NCBI GenBank assembly: GCA_001465935.1
Contig: LNKV01000007.1
Span: forward strand, 496,001 to 560,000
Reading direction: 5' to 3'
Length of the DNA: 64,000 nucleotides
Origin: Clarireedia homoeocarpa
Taxonomy: Eukaryota > Ascomycota > Leotiomycetes > Helotiales > Rutstroemiaceae
Shown in pieces: positions 32,554 to 45,800 of this stretch; the first letter of the stretch is position 1, and each line of letters begins with the position of its first letter. The notes under the pieces are model-generated. The model searched no databases. It worked only from the letters and a program-made list of their open reading frames with translations, and was not told the origin of the DNA. The position numbers were made by a program, and so were the translations under genes.

Positions 32554-35352
32554 GGTGAATTTGAAAGCTGCTGGATTTTCTGGGTTTAAAGATGAAGATG
32601 TTGATGATGAAGGTGATGTTGGATGATGGGATGGAAATATCCAAGCTCTTATAGTTGTCCTCCACATATTATGAATTTGAAATCGTATATAGATAAGCTA
32701 GATCAGCCCGAATAGCTGCGAATATCTTCGACCTAGGGCCAGGCAGCGTTAGTATGGCCATGAGCAGTACGAGCGCCACTTTCAATAGCAGCACCACCCC
32801 ACCATGTCAAGTCCACGTGTGAATTTAGGTTGGTAGCGTTGAACGCACGTGTAATTCTCCCCGCCATGCCTTTCGCATTCCCCATACTATACCTTGGCGC
32901 TTGTAGTCCCAAGGTCTTTGTGCAGTAAGGATTCACAGTCCAATTGGTATTTTTAATCCTTGGCGGTCAGCTAGAGGAGGTTATTCCATGAATACTTTAT
33001 GAACCGAACATTTTTCTGGATACCTCAGCAACCCAGCTCGGCCATTGTAACCTTTTCTGGATACTTGATTCGAACGCATGGCAGAATTTGTATTGTTTTG
33101 CCCTTTCCCGTATCTCTGGTTATACCTGTGACGACTCGTGGGAACTAGTGGGAGGCTGTGCCTCCACAAACACCTTGTTGCAATTGCCATGTCAAAACCC
33201 AGAACTTGGTCTAGTCTGCCAATGTTAGATTTTAAAATCGGATGATGTTTTGCTTATACCCCGAGAGACATTTGTTGCAAAGAAAAGAGCAGCATAAATC
33301 TGCCTCGAACTTGATAGAACTAAGTCACTAAGAAACGCTAAACACCACCCAGGATGTGTCTCTTGGTAAAGCAAATACTAATGGAAACAATCTGCAGGTT
33401 TGGTGCATACTGTTACATGATGTGAATGAATGTGATGTTTAAAAAGTTCGACAACTTCCCAACGCTAGTGAAGTTATGGGCGAACACTCACAATGAAACA
33501 TGTAATGTAAAATATCAGATTATAACTCACCATTCCATCCTACATGGAAAATCATCTATTTCGACCATGGGCAGTCAACTACTGCTCAACAGTAAGCAGA
33601 GTAGTCTTTGCTTTTGCGTTATGCATAGCAGCCTAGCTTGAAAGAGCTAATATTCTGTGTTTGAGTGTTGTTTATTCGACGTGCCTTGATGCTTGTGCTT
33701 GGGCGCACACGCTTTCAATATTCTTTTCTTCTTTGAACCAGAAATCCAAAAATAAACACTTCTATCGCACAATAAGTCCAGGGCTCGGAAAAAATAATCA
33801 GCAGATCTCCCGCGTGGCGTCTCTACCCTGACCTGACCCAAGATTTCGGGTTACGAACCCATGGCCTTGCTTAGACCCAGATCCAGCACTACTTGGCGGC
33901 TCTTTAATCTTAGTAATCTCAACACGATCCCAAACTAAGCTGCTTCATCATATCAGCTTTTGATTGCTAAGTATGCCGTGCATTGAAACCCTACGACCCT
34001 TCTGCTTCCTCTAGCTCTAAGTGTCTCCGTCGTCTACTACTGCAGGCGGAACTTGCAGATACGAAGATATGCGTCCGTCAAAACACTGCGAGCGCAAACT
34101 TCTGCACTTATTTGGGTGGAATTAAGTCAGACCGCAAGTCTACTCCCTGGCAAATTGCCTAGTGACCATTGAGTTCAATTTTCAGAATCAAGATGTACAA
34201 TTCCCACCATGCTGCCGCTCAGCACTACACTCAGATAGGATGCCCACCGCCTATTTCCGCTTGATATCTTCAGATGAAGCACCGTGTGCTGAAAGAAGCG
34301 TAGAGAGAAGATTTCTCCGCGATGTGACACAGGATCCAGTACTCACGAAAACAGCCCCAGCTTCGAGGTTGTCAGTAACCGGACAAGCCGCCTGGAAAAG
34401 ACCGAAATGGTCCGATGGTTTGCATGCAATTATTGAATATATCGGCAGCTCGCAGACAATCATCTGGGTGCTGTTACCCCGCATTACTCGTGCAGGGAAC
34501 AACAAGAATATCGAATTCTCGATGACTTGTAATCCCACCAGTGCTACTAGTGAGCTGTCCCAGAACCCAATTCCTTCCTATCTATATCCATCCCAGTCGC
34601 GAGCTGGTATTCCTTTTCTTGGATCCTTTACTTCGGACCTTCTCCCATTCTTCGCAGCGAAGCCAGAGTTAGAAACGGCGAGCTCAGTTGCCTAGGGCCT
34701 GAGAAAGAAACCAAGCAGACGCTTCTCAGAAGTGGGTCTGCGAAGGACCTTCACAACAACCCTATGGTAAGCATCAACAACTTTTCACATTTACCTTGCC
34801 GTAACGTACCCGCAGTTTGCATTCGTCGTCGTTGTGTACACTGAATAACGCGACACTACATAGAGACTCCGCATTGGCACGGCTGTTCACTTAAATTCAG
34901 ACTGAGTCTCTGCAGCTCTATCATGGATCGGATGGAAATCAGCGCAGTAGAATGTTGCTTGTCTGGATTTGCTCTGACTTTCGCGACAACGTGGGGTTGT
35001 TTGTAAGTAGACGTGGTAGAGTTCGCTAAACCTATTTTCAGCACGTCAGCATCCTTAGCAGTAAGCCTCCTATCATGCACGGTTTCCTCTTTGAGCAGGG
35101 CTTGTTTCCAGGCACCAAACACCGGGGAATATCCACGGTCCACTCAATCAACATCGTCGCAACCTCGAAAAGCCGCCCAGATCTCAAGATAGCCCTACCG
35201 CAGAACACGTAGGGCAGCTGTGGGTGAGATTCATTCGCTTTATTCAGCTATTTCGTTTAGAATATAGCAACGGATGGGATGAACTCCATCTCGTTCAGGC
35301 TTTGTGCGACCCTGACTGACGCTGACATTCCTGTTGGCAAATATGCTGTTCG
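32554..35352. other. Long region without a credible gene
   Basis: 2.8 kb with moderate AT content. Two frames caught my eye: a minus-strand stretch at 32733-32960 with conserved-looking text (DLTWWGGAAIESGARTAHGH) but no start or signal, and a plus-strand 177-codon frame ending 34695 that begins without ATG and shows no known motif. I regard both as remnants or chance. Confidence 0.4.
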
Positions 35353-37207
35353 ATACCACGATCCTCATGCGATGAGGAAACCCCTCTCCTTGAACCTTTG
35401 CGACGAACGACCTCTCGCACACACTCCTTAATACACCAGGCACACTCGCCGCGCATTATCATTACACTTGTTACTGCGATCGTTTTTGTAATTGGGTTTG
35501 GCGGATACTTGGTATCCGTTCCTTCATTACGTATATATGAAGATATACTATGTCATCGGTTTTATGAACATAGACAAGGCATGGCACATATCGGGCTGAA
35601 TAGCAAGATTGATGAAAAATGGTGCAAGGGAGATGAGGTTCAAGAGGAATTGAATATCCTAACAGCAGGGCTAGAGACTCTGAAATCAGTGCCAGGTAAG
35701 GCTCCGCATCTGGGAGGCGAGCAAGATGATATCTGGACTATGCGACTGATGGGCTCTTGCAGGAATGCTCATGGCCGTTCCATATGGCTTACTGGCTGAC
35801 AAGTAAGACCTTCTTTGACTTTCTTTACTTGAACATCTGGGGAAGGATGATAATTAGATTGGGAGTTATGGATTTGACTTATACACAGAATCGGCCGAAA
35901 GCCAGTATTTGCACTGGCCATCCTTGGACTCCTCCTATCTCTCCTATCCGAAATAGCAATAATGCATGCGTGGAGAATCCTGCCGATACGTCTTGTATGG
36001 CTGGCTCCGTTTGTCCAATTCCTTGGTGGGGGAGAGAAAACTGCCTCAGCTATATTTTATGCGATCATATCAGATGTCACAACTCAAAGTCAGAGGTAAT
36101 CGGCAGTTCCATTCCCCTTAAGATATTTCTGACACAATCCAGAGCGAATACATTTCTCTTCGGAGCTTGCGCGACACTTACAGCTGAACTTATTGCGCCG
36201 ACTGTAGCCTCTACTCTCATGGCTTTCTCTCCATGGATTCCACTATACTGTGGTCTCGCTGTACTAGCGCTGGGACTGTGCCTTATTGCTTTTATCCCCG
36301 AAACCTTACACCTCCATGCTTCAGCAAATACCCTACCGGGCTGCTCAGCATCCATTGGCGGTTCCTCATCCAACTCTGACAGCATATCTAAATTCAAGCC
36401 TACCCTCCAACGACGCCTGACTGAATCCATTACCAACATCTACGTATCTACCACTCCTTTCCACACTCTACCTATATTACTGCTCCTCCTTCCCTTCATT
36501 ACGCGCGTCATCGGCTCCCAGTCCATCGAACTCTGTATACGTTATATATCATCTCGTTTCCAAATTCCACTTTCTCACGCCTCCCTTATTCTTTCTCTCC
36601 GCGCTCTGATAAATATCTTGCTCATGCTCTTCTTTATTCCACTTTTCTCCGCCCTCCTTATCTCAAAGTTTTACTTCACTTCCCAAGGCAAAGATCTCTA
36701 CCTCTCACGCGCGTCCTCCATTTTTCTCATAGCCGGTGCTCGTAAGTCAGTCATTTCCTTACTAGCCTTCTCCTACTAAACCATTTTGTTCCAAACTTTC
36801 CAAACCCACTAACATCAACACAAGTCCTCCTCGCGACATCCCCCTCCCTTCCACTAACCCTTGTCGGCCTGGTTATATATACCTTTGGCACGGGCTTTGT
36901 CTCATTGTCCCGCTCTCTAATAACTAGTCTAGTTGATGCAGAGCACGTAGCAAGACTATATGCTATAATTGCTGTTGTGGAGACAAGTAGTGCATTGGTG
37001 GCGGGTCCAATGGTCGCGGGTTTGTATGGGTTAGGATTGGAATGGAAGGGTGCTTGGCTGGGTTTGCCGTTTTGGGGATTGGCTGGCGTATTAACGGTTG
37101 GGGCGGCGGGGGTTTGGTGCGTGAAGTTTAGGCATGGTGAAGAGAGAAGTAAAGTCACGACTAGGGAAGAGGAGGAGCGGGTAAGCGACTATCAGAGAGG
37201 TAATTAG
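35353..37207 (+). CDS. MFS transporter, start codon unclear
   Basis: Five exons can be joined: up to 35695, then 35763-35802, 35889-36095, 36143-36741 and 36825-37207. They give an uninterrupted major-facilitator protein of about 520 residues. It opens with DEETPLLEP, usual for the cytosolic N-terminus of fungal MFS drug/metabolite transporters, followed by TM1 (TLVTAIVFVIGFGGYLVSV), the loop-2/3 signature GLLADKIGRKPVFALAI, and GGGEKTASAIFYAIISD. It should move a small molecule across the plasma membrane; the substrate is unknown. All junctions are in phase, but no ATG exists in frame between the upstream TGA (35323) and TM1. ATA at 35353 sits where a start would be expected. Either a distant first exon was missed or the start was lost. 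Confidence 0.7.
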
Positions 37208-37800
37208 AGTGGTTAGCCGCAAGCTGTGATGATGTAGATGCACTTTGCCAAAATTTACGAAGAGCAAGACTCATTTAACCTTGTAAATTACGAAGATGAT
37301 AAAACTACATTTAAATTCTATGCCACACCAGAAACAGAGAAGACAATTTATCACATCGTCAGAACAGCTTGTTTTAATCACCGATTCACAATCAGTTGCC
37401 ATTCTGTAATCCGAATCAGAATTTCTGACCCGCTTCTTGCTTCCTAAATGCATGTTATCATCGCAATAGCTACTATTCAGTGATGCCAACTGCTAGATGA
37501 GTAGAAAATATCCGCCGAATTCCATAGACGAATACGCATTCCATAAACGTGGGCTCGGACGTCCCGGTTCCCAATGCAATACCAACTCGATAAATGTAAA
37601 CGAAAAGATTACAAGAATGGAATATAGAATTAATAATAGGAATTTCAAATGGAATAGAAAATAGATGGTAAATACACCGACGCTGTCGAATCGTTTGTTC
37701 CCACCAAGAATCCATGGCACCGCTCAACTTAACGACTTAGTTCTTGCAATGGCTTGTAATATCCATCCGAAGAAACTTGCGTGACACAGAGGTCCTTCCC
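37208..37800. other. Convergent 3' region
   Basis: 3' flanks of the MFS gene and the unknown gene on the minus strand. AT-rich, nothing recognised. Confidence 0.5.
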
Positions 37801-38755
37801 CTAGCACCACTGCGTCCGCTTTCTCTCTCTACTTACAGCAGGATGCTGCAGATTGTTCCCAGCCTTTGCAGTAGCTTTCTTCAACCCGCTTTCTGCGCCT
37901 AAAACCTTGCGCGGCCGTCTTCTCCCTACTGGTTCAGCAGCTTTGGGTTTCTTATTCGGTGTTTGCTTCGCCTGATCCTCGTTCTTGACTTTCAGCTTCT
38001 GCATCTCAACGACTCTTCGCGCGATATCTTCGCTGGAACTTAGTTGCTGAGAGGGAATAAGGAGTTGTTGTGCTTGCTGTAGTCGTTTTTGTCCCTGCAC
38101 CTGATGCTGGTTCTCCACATCCTCTCTCTGTCCTAGCAACATTTCCCCCAGCATTCTCAACCCCACCTCCTCCTTACCCAAACCCTTCCCCCAAGCCTTA
38201 TCCCCCACCGCCTCCCCCCTCAACCTCCTCTGCACCCTTCTCAAATACCCCCCGGCACACCCCGACCTAAAAGGCCTATACACATCCATCATCCATAATC
38301 TCCCCACTCGCGGATCCTCCCGTATATCCATCATCCCATCACACGTGTTCTTCAAATCGCAGTAAAATTTCGCGTATATAGGTGCCTGCATCGGCACCGA
38401 AGAAGAAGATGACGATGACGACGGCGGCGGGCAGATAATGACTGGCTGGTATAATTTCGTGAGACCTTTTAGCGCGTTCTCGTGGTCCAGGGCAGCCATG
38501 TCGGGTTCTGAGAGACGGAAGAGCCAGCCGAAGACGCCGGGGTGGGGAGAGGTGTTGGGGGATCGGAGGGTGGGAGTGGAGGGTGGCATGAGGCTAGTTG
38601 GGGAGGAGGTGTGAGGAGGGATACTGGGTTTTAAAGAGTTCGGGGTCGAAGGAGTAGTCGTACATGAAGTAGGCTGGTTGTTTGTGGTTTTTGAGGACTT
38701 CTCGAGCAGCTGAGTATGTCGTGTAGAAAACGCGCTCCATTTGCGGCATGCTCAT
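37801..38755 (-). CDS. Conserved-looking protein of unknown function
   Basis: A start at 38755 opens a frame reading MERVFYTTYSAAREVLKNHK, then the coding sense moves to another frame that runs to the stop at 37801. The two are joined in phase by removing 38594-38663 (70 nt, GTACGA...CTAG; 294 residues) or 38594-38624 (31 nt, GTATCC...CTAG; 307 residues). The 31-nt option would be unusually short for an ascomycete, so I favour the first. The product has GVFGWLFRLSEPDMAALDHE, a Ser run, IYAKFYCDLKNTCDGMMDI and a basic Gln/Lys-rich C-terminus (GRRRPRKVLG) suggesting a nuclear protein. I do not recognise the family. A one-base indel in a single original frame is the other explanation. Confidence 0.55.
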
Positions 38756-39213
38756 TGTTGGTTATAGACTTGGAAGAATGAAAAGGGAGGATTGAAGAGA
38801 GAAGAGGAAAGAGGGAAGATTGGAGAGAGAAGATCAAGGTGGATATGAATGGGAGGGTTAGATGGGAGATGGGAGCTGTATCCTGGGAAAGCTAACCGAT
38901 TGATACGAGAAAGAGAAAAGAAAAAATGAAAGAGGTATTGCTGCAGGAATAGTGGATTAATCGCAATGAGAAGAGAAAACATGAAGGGATTCGAACCTCC
39001 ATATGAAAGAAATGTATTTCTATTCTACGTTAAATCTGATTTATACAGCATGTGTGCGTTGAAACAACGATTTCCGCACGCAGTCTATCTGGTAGAGTAG
39101 CCGTAGCTAAATATGGTGAATGAGGAATACTTCCAAATATAACATACGGAAGCGAAGCGAACCATTTACAGAGACCACTGACGTAGCTATTCCGAGTTCA
39201 ACAATATTATGCT
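38756..39213. other. Intergenic, 458 bp
   Basis: Promoter side of the unknown gene and 3' side of the amidase. Purine-rich. A GGTTCGAATCC box (minus strand, 38987-38997) looks like a tRNA T-arm, but no tRNA can be folded around it. Confidence 0.5.
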
Positions 39214-41007
39214 TCAAGAATTGGCTTTTAAGCAATCCGCGATTAGTGCCAGCATTGCAGTAATCTTCTCCTCTTCCAAGCGACGTCCAGTCAATGCAAG
39301 GCCGATTGGTGCGTTTTCATGGTTCTTTGGTGTTTCGTCTGATGTTCTTGAGGTTAACGGAAGATCGAAAGCTCAGAGATGGAAACTTACAGCATTCCAT
39401 TATTTTCTCATCTAGCAGTGAAATAGGTTGCCAGTCACTGGGTACAATGTCCTTTTCGAGATCAACCTCCGTTACTGGAAACACGCCTGTGGTTAAGTCG
39501 AGCATGGCAGCCAAAGACCCCCACGAATGCTATTAGTGTCAGCTGTTTGTCATTTCTTATATGCAGCTTGAATATTCATACTACCCACGGTCTTCCATGC
39601 CCAATTGCTGGCAATGGGCCAACAGGTATAATTAGACCATCCATTGGTCGGCCGGTACTCGTTCGATCCTTGGTTGCTTGCCATCTGTCTAGCCACTTCG
39701 TTGCAAGTAGTGTCCTTTGGTGCTGATTCTCCCATGTCTTGAAGACCGTTTGGGGCACCACTTTAGCACTATGTCCAAGCCATGATTCGATTTGAGGGTG
39801 CAGTGGTTCGCCAGAGGCATCAGTATCCCGTCGAAACTCTTCTCCGCCGTCTGCTTCCAGGAAATCATAGTCTATCCTGACAGCCTCATCATTCTCGTAT
39901 AGGATGAACTCAATGACTTCATGACCGGCAGCTACAAGTGCATCTTTTGTCATATCCATGGCTCTAGTCAATGGAGGAGACAAACCTACTTTACCATCGT
40001 GGTAAGCGAAACCAAAGCAAAGTTTTTGAGGCAGTTTTTCTTCCTCTGTTCGCCACGGAATTGGCAGCACCTGAGGATCGAGGTACCAAGGTTGCTGGTC
40101 CAGCACCGCTGTCATAAAAAGGCGTATATCAGAAGGACTTCGGCACATTGGGCCAGCAGTTGAGCGGATAGCTTCTTGGCCTTGCATGGTATTTTCAGCA
40201 CGTTGATAACTGATTCTCCCATGTGAAGGACGAAGACCGTAAAGCCCAGTGAAAGCACATGGAGTGCGAATGCTACCTCCTATGTCGGTACCAATACCTA
40301 GGAAACTCCCACCAAAGCTTACCAGGGCGCTCTCACCACCAGAAGACCCCCCTGGTGTAAGATTGCGATTCCAGGGATTGTCAGTTCTTCCCCATAGATT
40401 GTTCACCGACTCAAACATCATGAGAGTTGCCGGAACATTCCTAGATGATATTAGCTCAGATGTAGCATTGGCGAACGGTTCAGTACGTTTTGCAGTACAC
40501 AATCGCACCTGCACCCTTGATCAGGCCAACTAATGTGGAGTCTTCTGATGCAGGTTTATTTGCTCGTGAAATATAACCCATTGTGGAATCATAACCCTTG
40601 ATGTTGAACTGGTCTTTGAGCGATACCGGTAGTCCATGAAGAGGACCCATTACTTTGCCATGCTTGCAAAAGTACTCATCAAGTTCTTTTGCTCGAGTGA
40701 TTGCGTCCTCGAAGCATATCTCCGTAAGGCAGTTCAAGAGTTGTTGCGCAGCGGCAGCTCGTTTGCACATGGCTTTTGTTACATCCTCAGCCGTTAAAGC
40801 CCCTTTGGCCAAAGCCGATAAGACTTCTGAAGCAGTCAGGCTCGTGATCTGTAGTTCCTCCGGACTGAAGAACCCTGAAGTCTGTGGCCACTCCTGAACA
40901 CCATCATTGGAATCTTTCGGGAGGATAGCCGATGGAATTCTCCATTCAGGGGGAATCTTTTGAAGCCTCTCTTCAACTTTCCTGGCTGCTATATCCTGCC
41001 AATTCAT
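39214..41007 (-). CDS. Amidase-signature enzyme (acetamidase-like)
   Basis: Four exons (41007-40487, 40440-39582, 39529-39391, 39338-39214) give 547 residues, typical for fungal AmdS-like amidases. The Ser-cisSer-Lys catalytic triad is intact: Lys in LPVSLKDQFNIKG, cis-Ser in TPGGSSGGESALV and the nucleophile Ser in GIGTDIGGSIRTP. The C-terminus ends with PIGLALTGRRLEEEKITAML, where family members also end. The protein has no signal peptide and should be cytosolic, hydrolysing a small amide to acid and ammonia. The true substrate (acetamide, another aliphatic or an aryl amide) is not determined by sequence. Introns 39582-39530 and 39390-39339 carry good donors (GTATGA, GTAAGT). Confidence 0.92.
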
Positions 41008-43251
41008 CCTGTGCTAGGTGAAATCAACGAGCGAATTGGGACTTTTTGTATCACAAGAAGTGTCACTGGCCTATAGGATGAAACAATGTGGTGAATGATT
41101 ATAAATGTCCGAGGGATTGAAGTGTGGATTCAATGAGGTGGTGGTGGGGAATACGGTAGGTACGGAGTACCAAAACCGCAATATCCCCCCCTGAGAAAAC
41201 TTCCATCCTCACTAACATATTATACCAAAATCGAAATGTGATAAATATAAAAAGTTTTATACGAAACTTGGATTTTGGGAGACAACGTGCCATTCGAGAG
41301 AATATGCGGTGGAAACATCACTCCACAAGAGCCGCATAACCCCATTTTATCCCATTGAAATCATCTCGATGCACTTACTCCATCTAAAACTCTCCGTTTC
41401 CAGACTCAGCTCTGGTGGCTCCATCATCAAAGTGGTGTTGGGCGAAGACAGTGTCACCAAAATCTGATCGGCCATGTGGTGATGTGGAGTTCCAGGTTCC
41501 ACTTTCCTGGGCGCCCATGGCATCGACGATGGTAACAATTCCCAGTTTTATACCCCAACTTCTTGTCTCCGCATTCCAAGGTCAATTTTTCGATCCCACC
41601 CACCGACTTTGGGATTCTGGGTTGCTAGACCATGTCTCATTATCATGTCTCAGCTTCCTTCGATCACGATGATTGCTGACACAGTACGCCAAGCATCCGC
41701 AAGGTTCTGAACGATACTTCTGATTGTGAGGATAAATATCCCATTTCTAAAGTGCTTGACGGTCAATGACATATACATTCCATGGAAGTCTTCAGGCTGC
41801 TTGATCCATGAAAGTCGCCTGTGTCGCTTTGCTTGTTTCTTGGTAGGCTTCTGGGCTATTCGACGGTAGCAACACGTTGCGAAACTGACACAGAGACAGT
41901 TGCCGCATGGTCGAACATCTGCGCTGTAGAGCTAGGCAGCGTGTGTCTGTGCCGGCTTGCTCATTCGGTGTTGGTCGATCGACAAATATTCGAATGAGCT
42001 AGAGTATCCAGGACAGAAATTCTCTGTGCCTAGAGTCACTCAATTACCTACATCGAGGAGGCTTAGAACAGTAGAGCAGACTTCGCTTCGCTTCCAATCT
42101 GCTGGTACGTAGTAGGTCTTTGTGGTCCACTTGTCTTCCTTCCCCCTTTGTACAGTACATACGACCCACGCATAGACCCCAAGCTCACACATAGTAATTC
42201 TGCAGGTCTTATTGGCTGACACAAGGAATGATTTCATTGGAGCATTGCATCTGAAGGGCGATAACTGATAAGGACAGCAGTAGCGTATAGCGTAAGTGGC
42301 ACATAGGTAGCACATAGGTAGCGGTCGCGGGGATGGCTTTCTTATAGCCGTGGCGCGAAATGACGAAGCACAGGGGAGGATTGAGCAATTTCCAAGCGAT
42401 ACAGGTGTGTCACCATCCGGAGCTAGTAAAGTCGGTCTTCCTCCAGCTTATGCATACAATTGACACACATATCAATATCAAAGTTGCACTCTCACGGGAT
42501 GTGTCAGGGCAACAAGTCATCACGACTATTCCTAGTATGTAAACAGCGTTCCATCACGTGTAGAAGCTATTTGAAGCTATTTGAAGCTATTACGAGAAGC
42601 GACAAGATAACGGGGACAATCTTTACTTCGCATTCCTTCCTCTGATAAGACATCTTCTACTCATTCGGTGTCTTTTTCTATCGGCCAACGATTTTGTCTC
42701 GTTCTAATCGTCCATATACCGAATAGTTCTACCGCCTTTCCGTCTGCTCCTGCCTTGACTTGCATTTTGGTGTCAAATAGAAACAGGCATATTCCTGCCT
42801 AGGCATATGTATATCTCTTGCCGTTCTCATAGTGTCAACCTCTGACAAATTCATTTACTTACTCTATATTCCATTGGAGTTGCGGATTGGCCGCTCCAGA
42901 TGTGTACGGCTTATTACATCCGAAAATTTCCAATTCGCCGCCGATATAGGTTAATTGCTCCCTTTTTATGCTGTTCATCCTTTTACATACTGGAATAGCT
43001 TTTACCTTCCATCCTGCATACGTTATGTCATAGTATTGGTGTCTATCAATGGAGAGACACCAAACATGATGGTCAGCATTTACTCATAATGCATAGCTAG
43101 CCATTGAGTGCTCACAGCACTCACTCCATTGCCCCTTCCCAAGTTTCCTATTCTTTATTTCATCTCTGGCACATATCCTAAGTGTTATATACCTCCCAAT
43201 TGCTCTTATTCTTTACCGATATACACAGACGAAACTTGGGGCGTCGACACA
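41008..43251. other. Divergent promoter region, 2.2 kb
   Basis: Between the amidase (-) and the MATE transporter (+). It holds three copies of a 10-mer GAAGCTATTT/GAAGCTATTA at about 42563-42591 and pyrimidine-rich DNA ahead of the MATE start. No gene seen. Confidence 0.5.
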
Positions 43252-44894
43252 ATGGAAGACAGCATTGACTCCAAGTCGTTGTGGCTTCCCAAGTTCTTCC
43301 AGCGTTCGAAAAACCCCTCACCGACATCTACCCCGCCAAATGAACGATCTTCCCTCCTTCCCAAACCGACAGACAATTCCACAGCAGTTGAGGGGGAGAC
43401 CTTTGAATTCGAAGACGACAACACTTCCCGGGCCCGAAAATGGCTAGCCGAATTTCTCCTCCTTTTGCGCGGCTCAGTTCCCGTCATTCTAGCATATGCT
43501 CTGCAGAACTCCCTTCAAACAATATCCGTGTTGATAGTGGGACGGCTTAGTCCTGAAGCTTTGGCTACTGCGGCGTTCAGTTATATGTTCGCCATGTCTA
43601 CAGCGTGGTTAATTGCACTCGGAGGAACTACTGCGTTGGATACATTGGCATCTTCGTCGTTTACTGGAAGCAAGAACCCCCATGATCTGGGCATACTATT
43701 ACAAAGGGCCTTCTTCATTTTGACGGCATTTTATGTTCCAGTTGCTATACTATGGGCGTGTTCTACTCCAGTGTTCAGATTCTTGGGTCAGGAAGAATAC
43801 ATTTGTGTAGATAGTGCCAAGTTTTTGACTGCGTTGATTCCCGGTGGACTTGGATACATTTACTTCGAAGCCATGAAGAAGTATCTACAAGCTCAAGGTA
43901 AGTGTCTTTAGTGCTACCTAAGTTAGACATATCTAACTCGTACTTAGAAATCATGCGCCCGGGAACATATGTCCTCTTAGTCACATCTCCCATTTCCGCA
44001 GGGCTCAACTACCTCTTCATCCACACTTTCCAGCTAGGTCTCATTGGTGCTCCTCTCGCAACCGGTCTCTCCTATTGGCTTTCCTTCCTCCTCCTGGTGC
44101 TCTATTCCCGCTTCGTAGCCGGTCACCAATGCTGGGGTGGATTTTCGCGCCAGTCTCTCCACAATATTACAACTTTCGCCCGTCTCGCCTTCCTCGGCAT
44201 TATCCACGTCGGCACCGAATGGTGGGCATTTGAGATCGTCGCTTTAGCGGCTGGTCGTCTCGGTACAATCCCACTTGCCGCTCAATCCGTCATCATGACC
44301 ACTGACCAAGTTATGAACACCATTCCCTTCGGTATCGGTGTCGCCGCCTCTGCACGTGTGGGAAACCTTCTCGGCGCAAGAAATGCAAAAGGCGCAGCGA
44401 GAGCGGCGAATGTGGCTGCTTGGTTGAGTATGTTCATGGGACTACTCGTTCTCATTGTTCTCATGTCCGTAAAGAACTTCTACGCACGTATCTTCAACGA
44501 CGACATCCGCGTCATCAAACTCACAGCCGATGTCATGCCTTACGTAGCCCTCTTCCAGATCGCCGATGGCTTGAATGGAAGCTGTGGAGGTAGTTTGAGG
44601 GGAATGGGAAGACAGCATATCGGTGCAGTGGTGAACTTTGTGAGTTATTATATGGGTGCATTGCCATTGGGAATTTGGCTCGCTTTCCATGGATGGGGAT
44701 TGGCAGGGCTGTGGGTTGGTCAGTGTATCGCGTTGTATTTGGTGGGTGCGTTGGAGTGGGTTATTGTTGCATGGAGTAAGTGGGAGAAGGAGGTTGAGAG
44801 GGCGTTTGCAAGGATGGAGGAAGGTGATAGGATGGAGGCTGGTGTCAGTGGCGTGGGGGAGAGTGAGGGGGTTAATGGGGGGTTGGCTGTTTAG
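43252..44894 (+). CDS. MATE-family efflux transporter
   Basis: Two exons (43252-43897 and 43948-44894) give 530 residues. A hydrophilic N-terminus of about 65 residues containing ERSSLLPKP is followed by twelve hydrophobic segments in two MatE repeats: the first from SVPVILAYALQNSLQTISVL, the second from FARLAFLGIIHVGTEWWAFE, with the family motifs GRLSPEALATAAF and PFGIGVAASARVGNLLGA. It is an H+- or Na+-coupled exporter of organic cations or metabolites, related to yeast Erc1. It lies 3.4 kb upstream of the PKS in the same orientation and could export its product, which is conjecture. The frame is open upstream to 43108, but the ATG at 43252 gives the normal N-terminus. Confidence 0.93.
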
Positions 44895-45800
44895 GAATCG
44901 AAGTTGGAGAGAGTGATGAGGCTGACGGTTTATGATTATGATCTCTTTCAATGTATTCATTTTTCAATGTATTGTACCTAGCAGAATGCATTAGAGCGCT
45001 TCTTCAATCCTTGGTTCTAGCATGGAGTTCCTTTTCCCTTTTTTGCGTCTCATCACCTCAACAAATATCATCATCGTCGATAGCAGTGTCGTCTTGCTCA
45101 ACCAGATCGATAACGAAATTATATGATGATTTTGCACCTCCCGATTGAACAATCATTCCTATCGGGTAGCACGCTTTGCTTTCAGTCCACTTTCCTCCCA
45201 GTAAACGATCCTTTGATAAGGGTTTCAGAGGAACAACATATCAGCAATGTCCAATACTAAGATACAACGAGGAAGCAGATATTGGTAGCGTGGCAAACGA
45301 ATAGAGACGTAAAGTATAGCAAATAAGAAGTGCTGGAAGAAGTTCCGTTTATACACGCCGGCCGTCTCGATTAATTAGCGTTTGGATCATAAGTCCTCAC
45401 AGCCTATTTTGCTAACACGCATGCTTTCTAGCTACGGTAGGCTTACACAATATCAATAGTCGTTTCTTCAGCATCTGAAAATAGCAGGAAAGTCCTAGTA
45501 GTACTAAAGCGCCACTCATCCCATTGCCCTACGCCAACATTTTGGAAAATGTCTCGAACAGATGACTTCTTGTGTAGCAGGAACCATGTTTGCGGCTCTA
45601 TAAATCCGCCCTTGGGTGTCCGTGCAGTTCAAGAGAACAGTCTAAAACAGTAAAGTTGGGTTTCGCTCCTGTTGTTCCACAACATCCCTCTTTGTTGAAG
45701 CCAGCAAGTTGCCCTAATGCCGTCTGCCTTCATGGTACATTCAGTCGGATTATCCATAAACACCTCGGTACTTCGTCGCCTTTCTTTGTTTGAGTGGCGT
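44895..45800. other. Intergenic, 0.9 kb
   Basis: 3' flank of the MATE gene running into the HET-type remnant. No gene or clear repeat seen. Confidence 0.5.

Noticed and set aside
34162..34695. 177-codon plus-strand open frame
   Set aside because: Begins at GTG rather than ATG, its composition is not that of neighbouring genes, and no domain is visible.
38960..39050. Possible tRNA on the minus strand around a GGTTCGAATCC box
   Set aside because: The T-loop sequence is perfect, but its stem pairs poorly (an A-C mismatch and two G-T pairs), there is no GG in a D-loop, and no anticodon stem forms. Treated as coincidence or a degenerate remnant.
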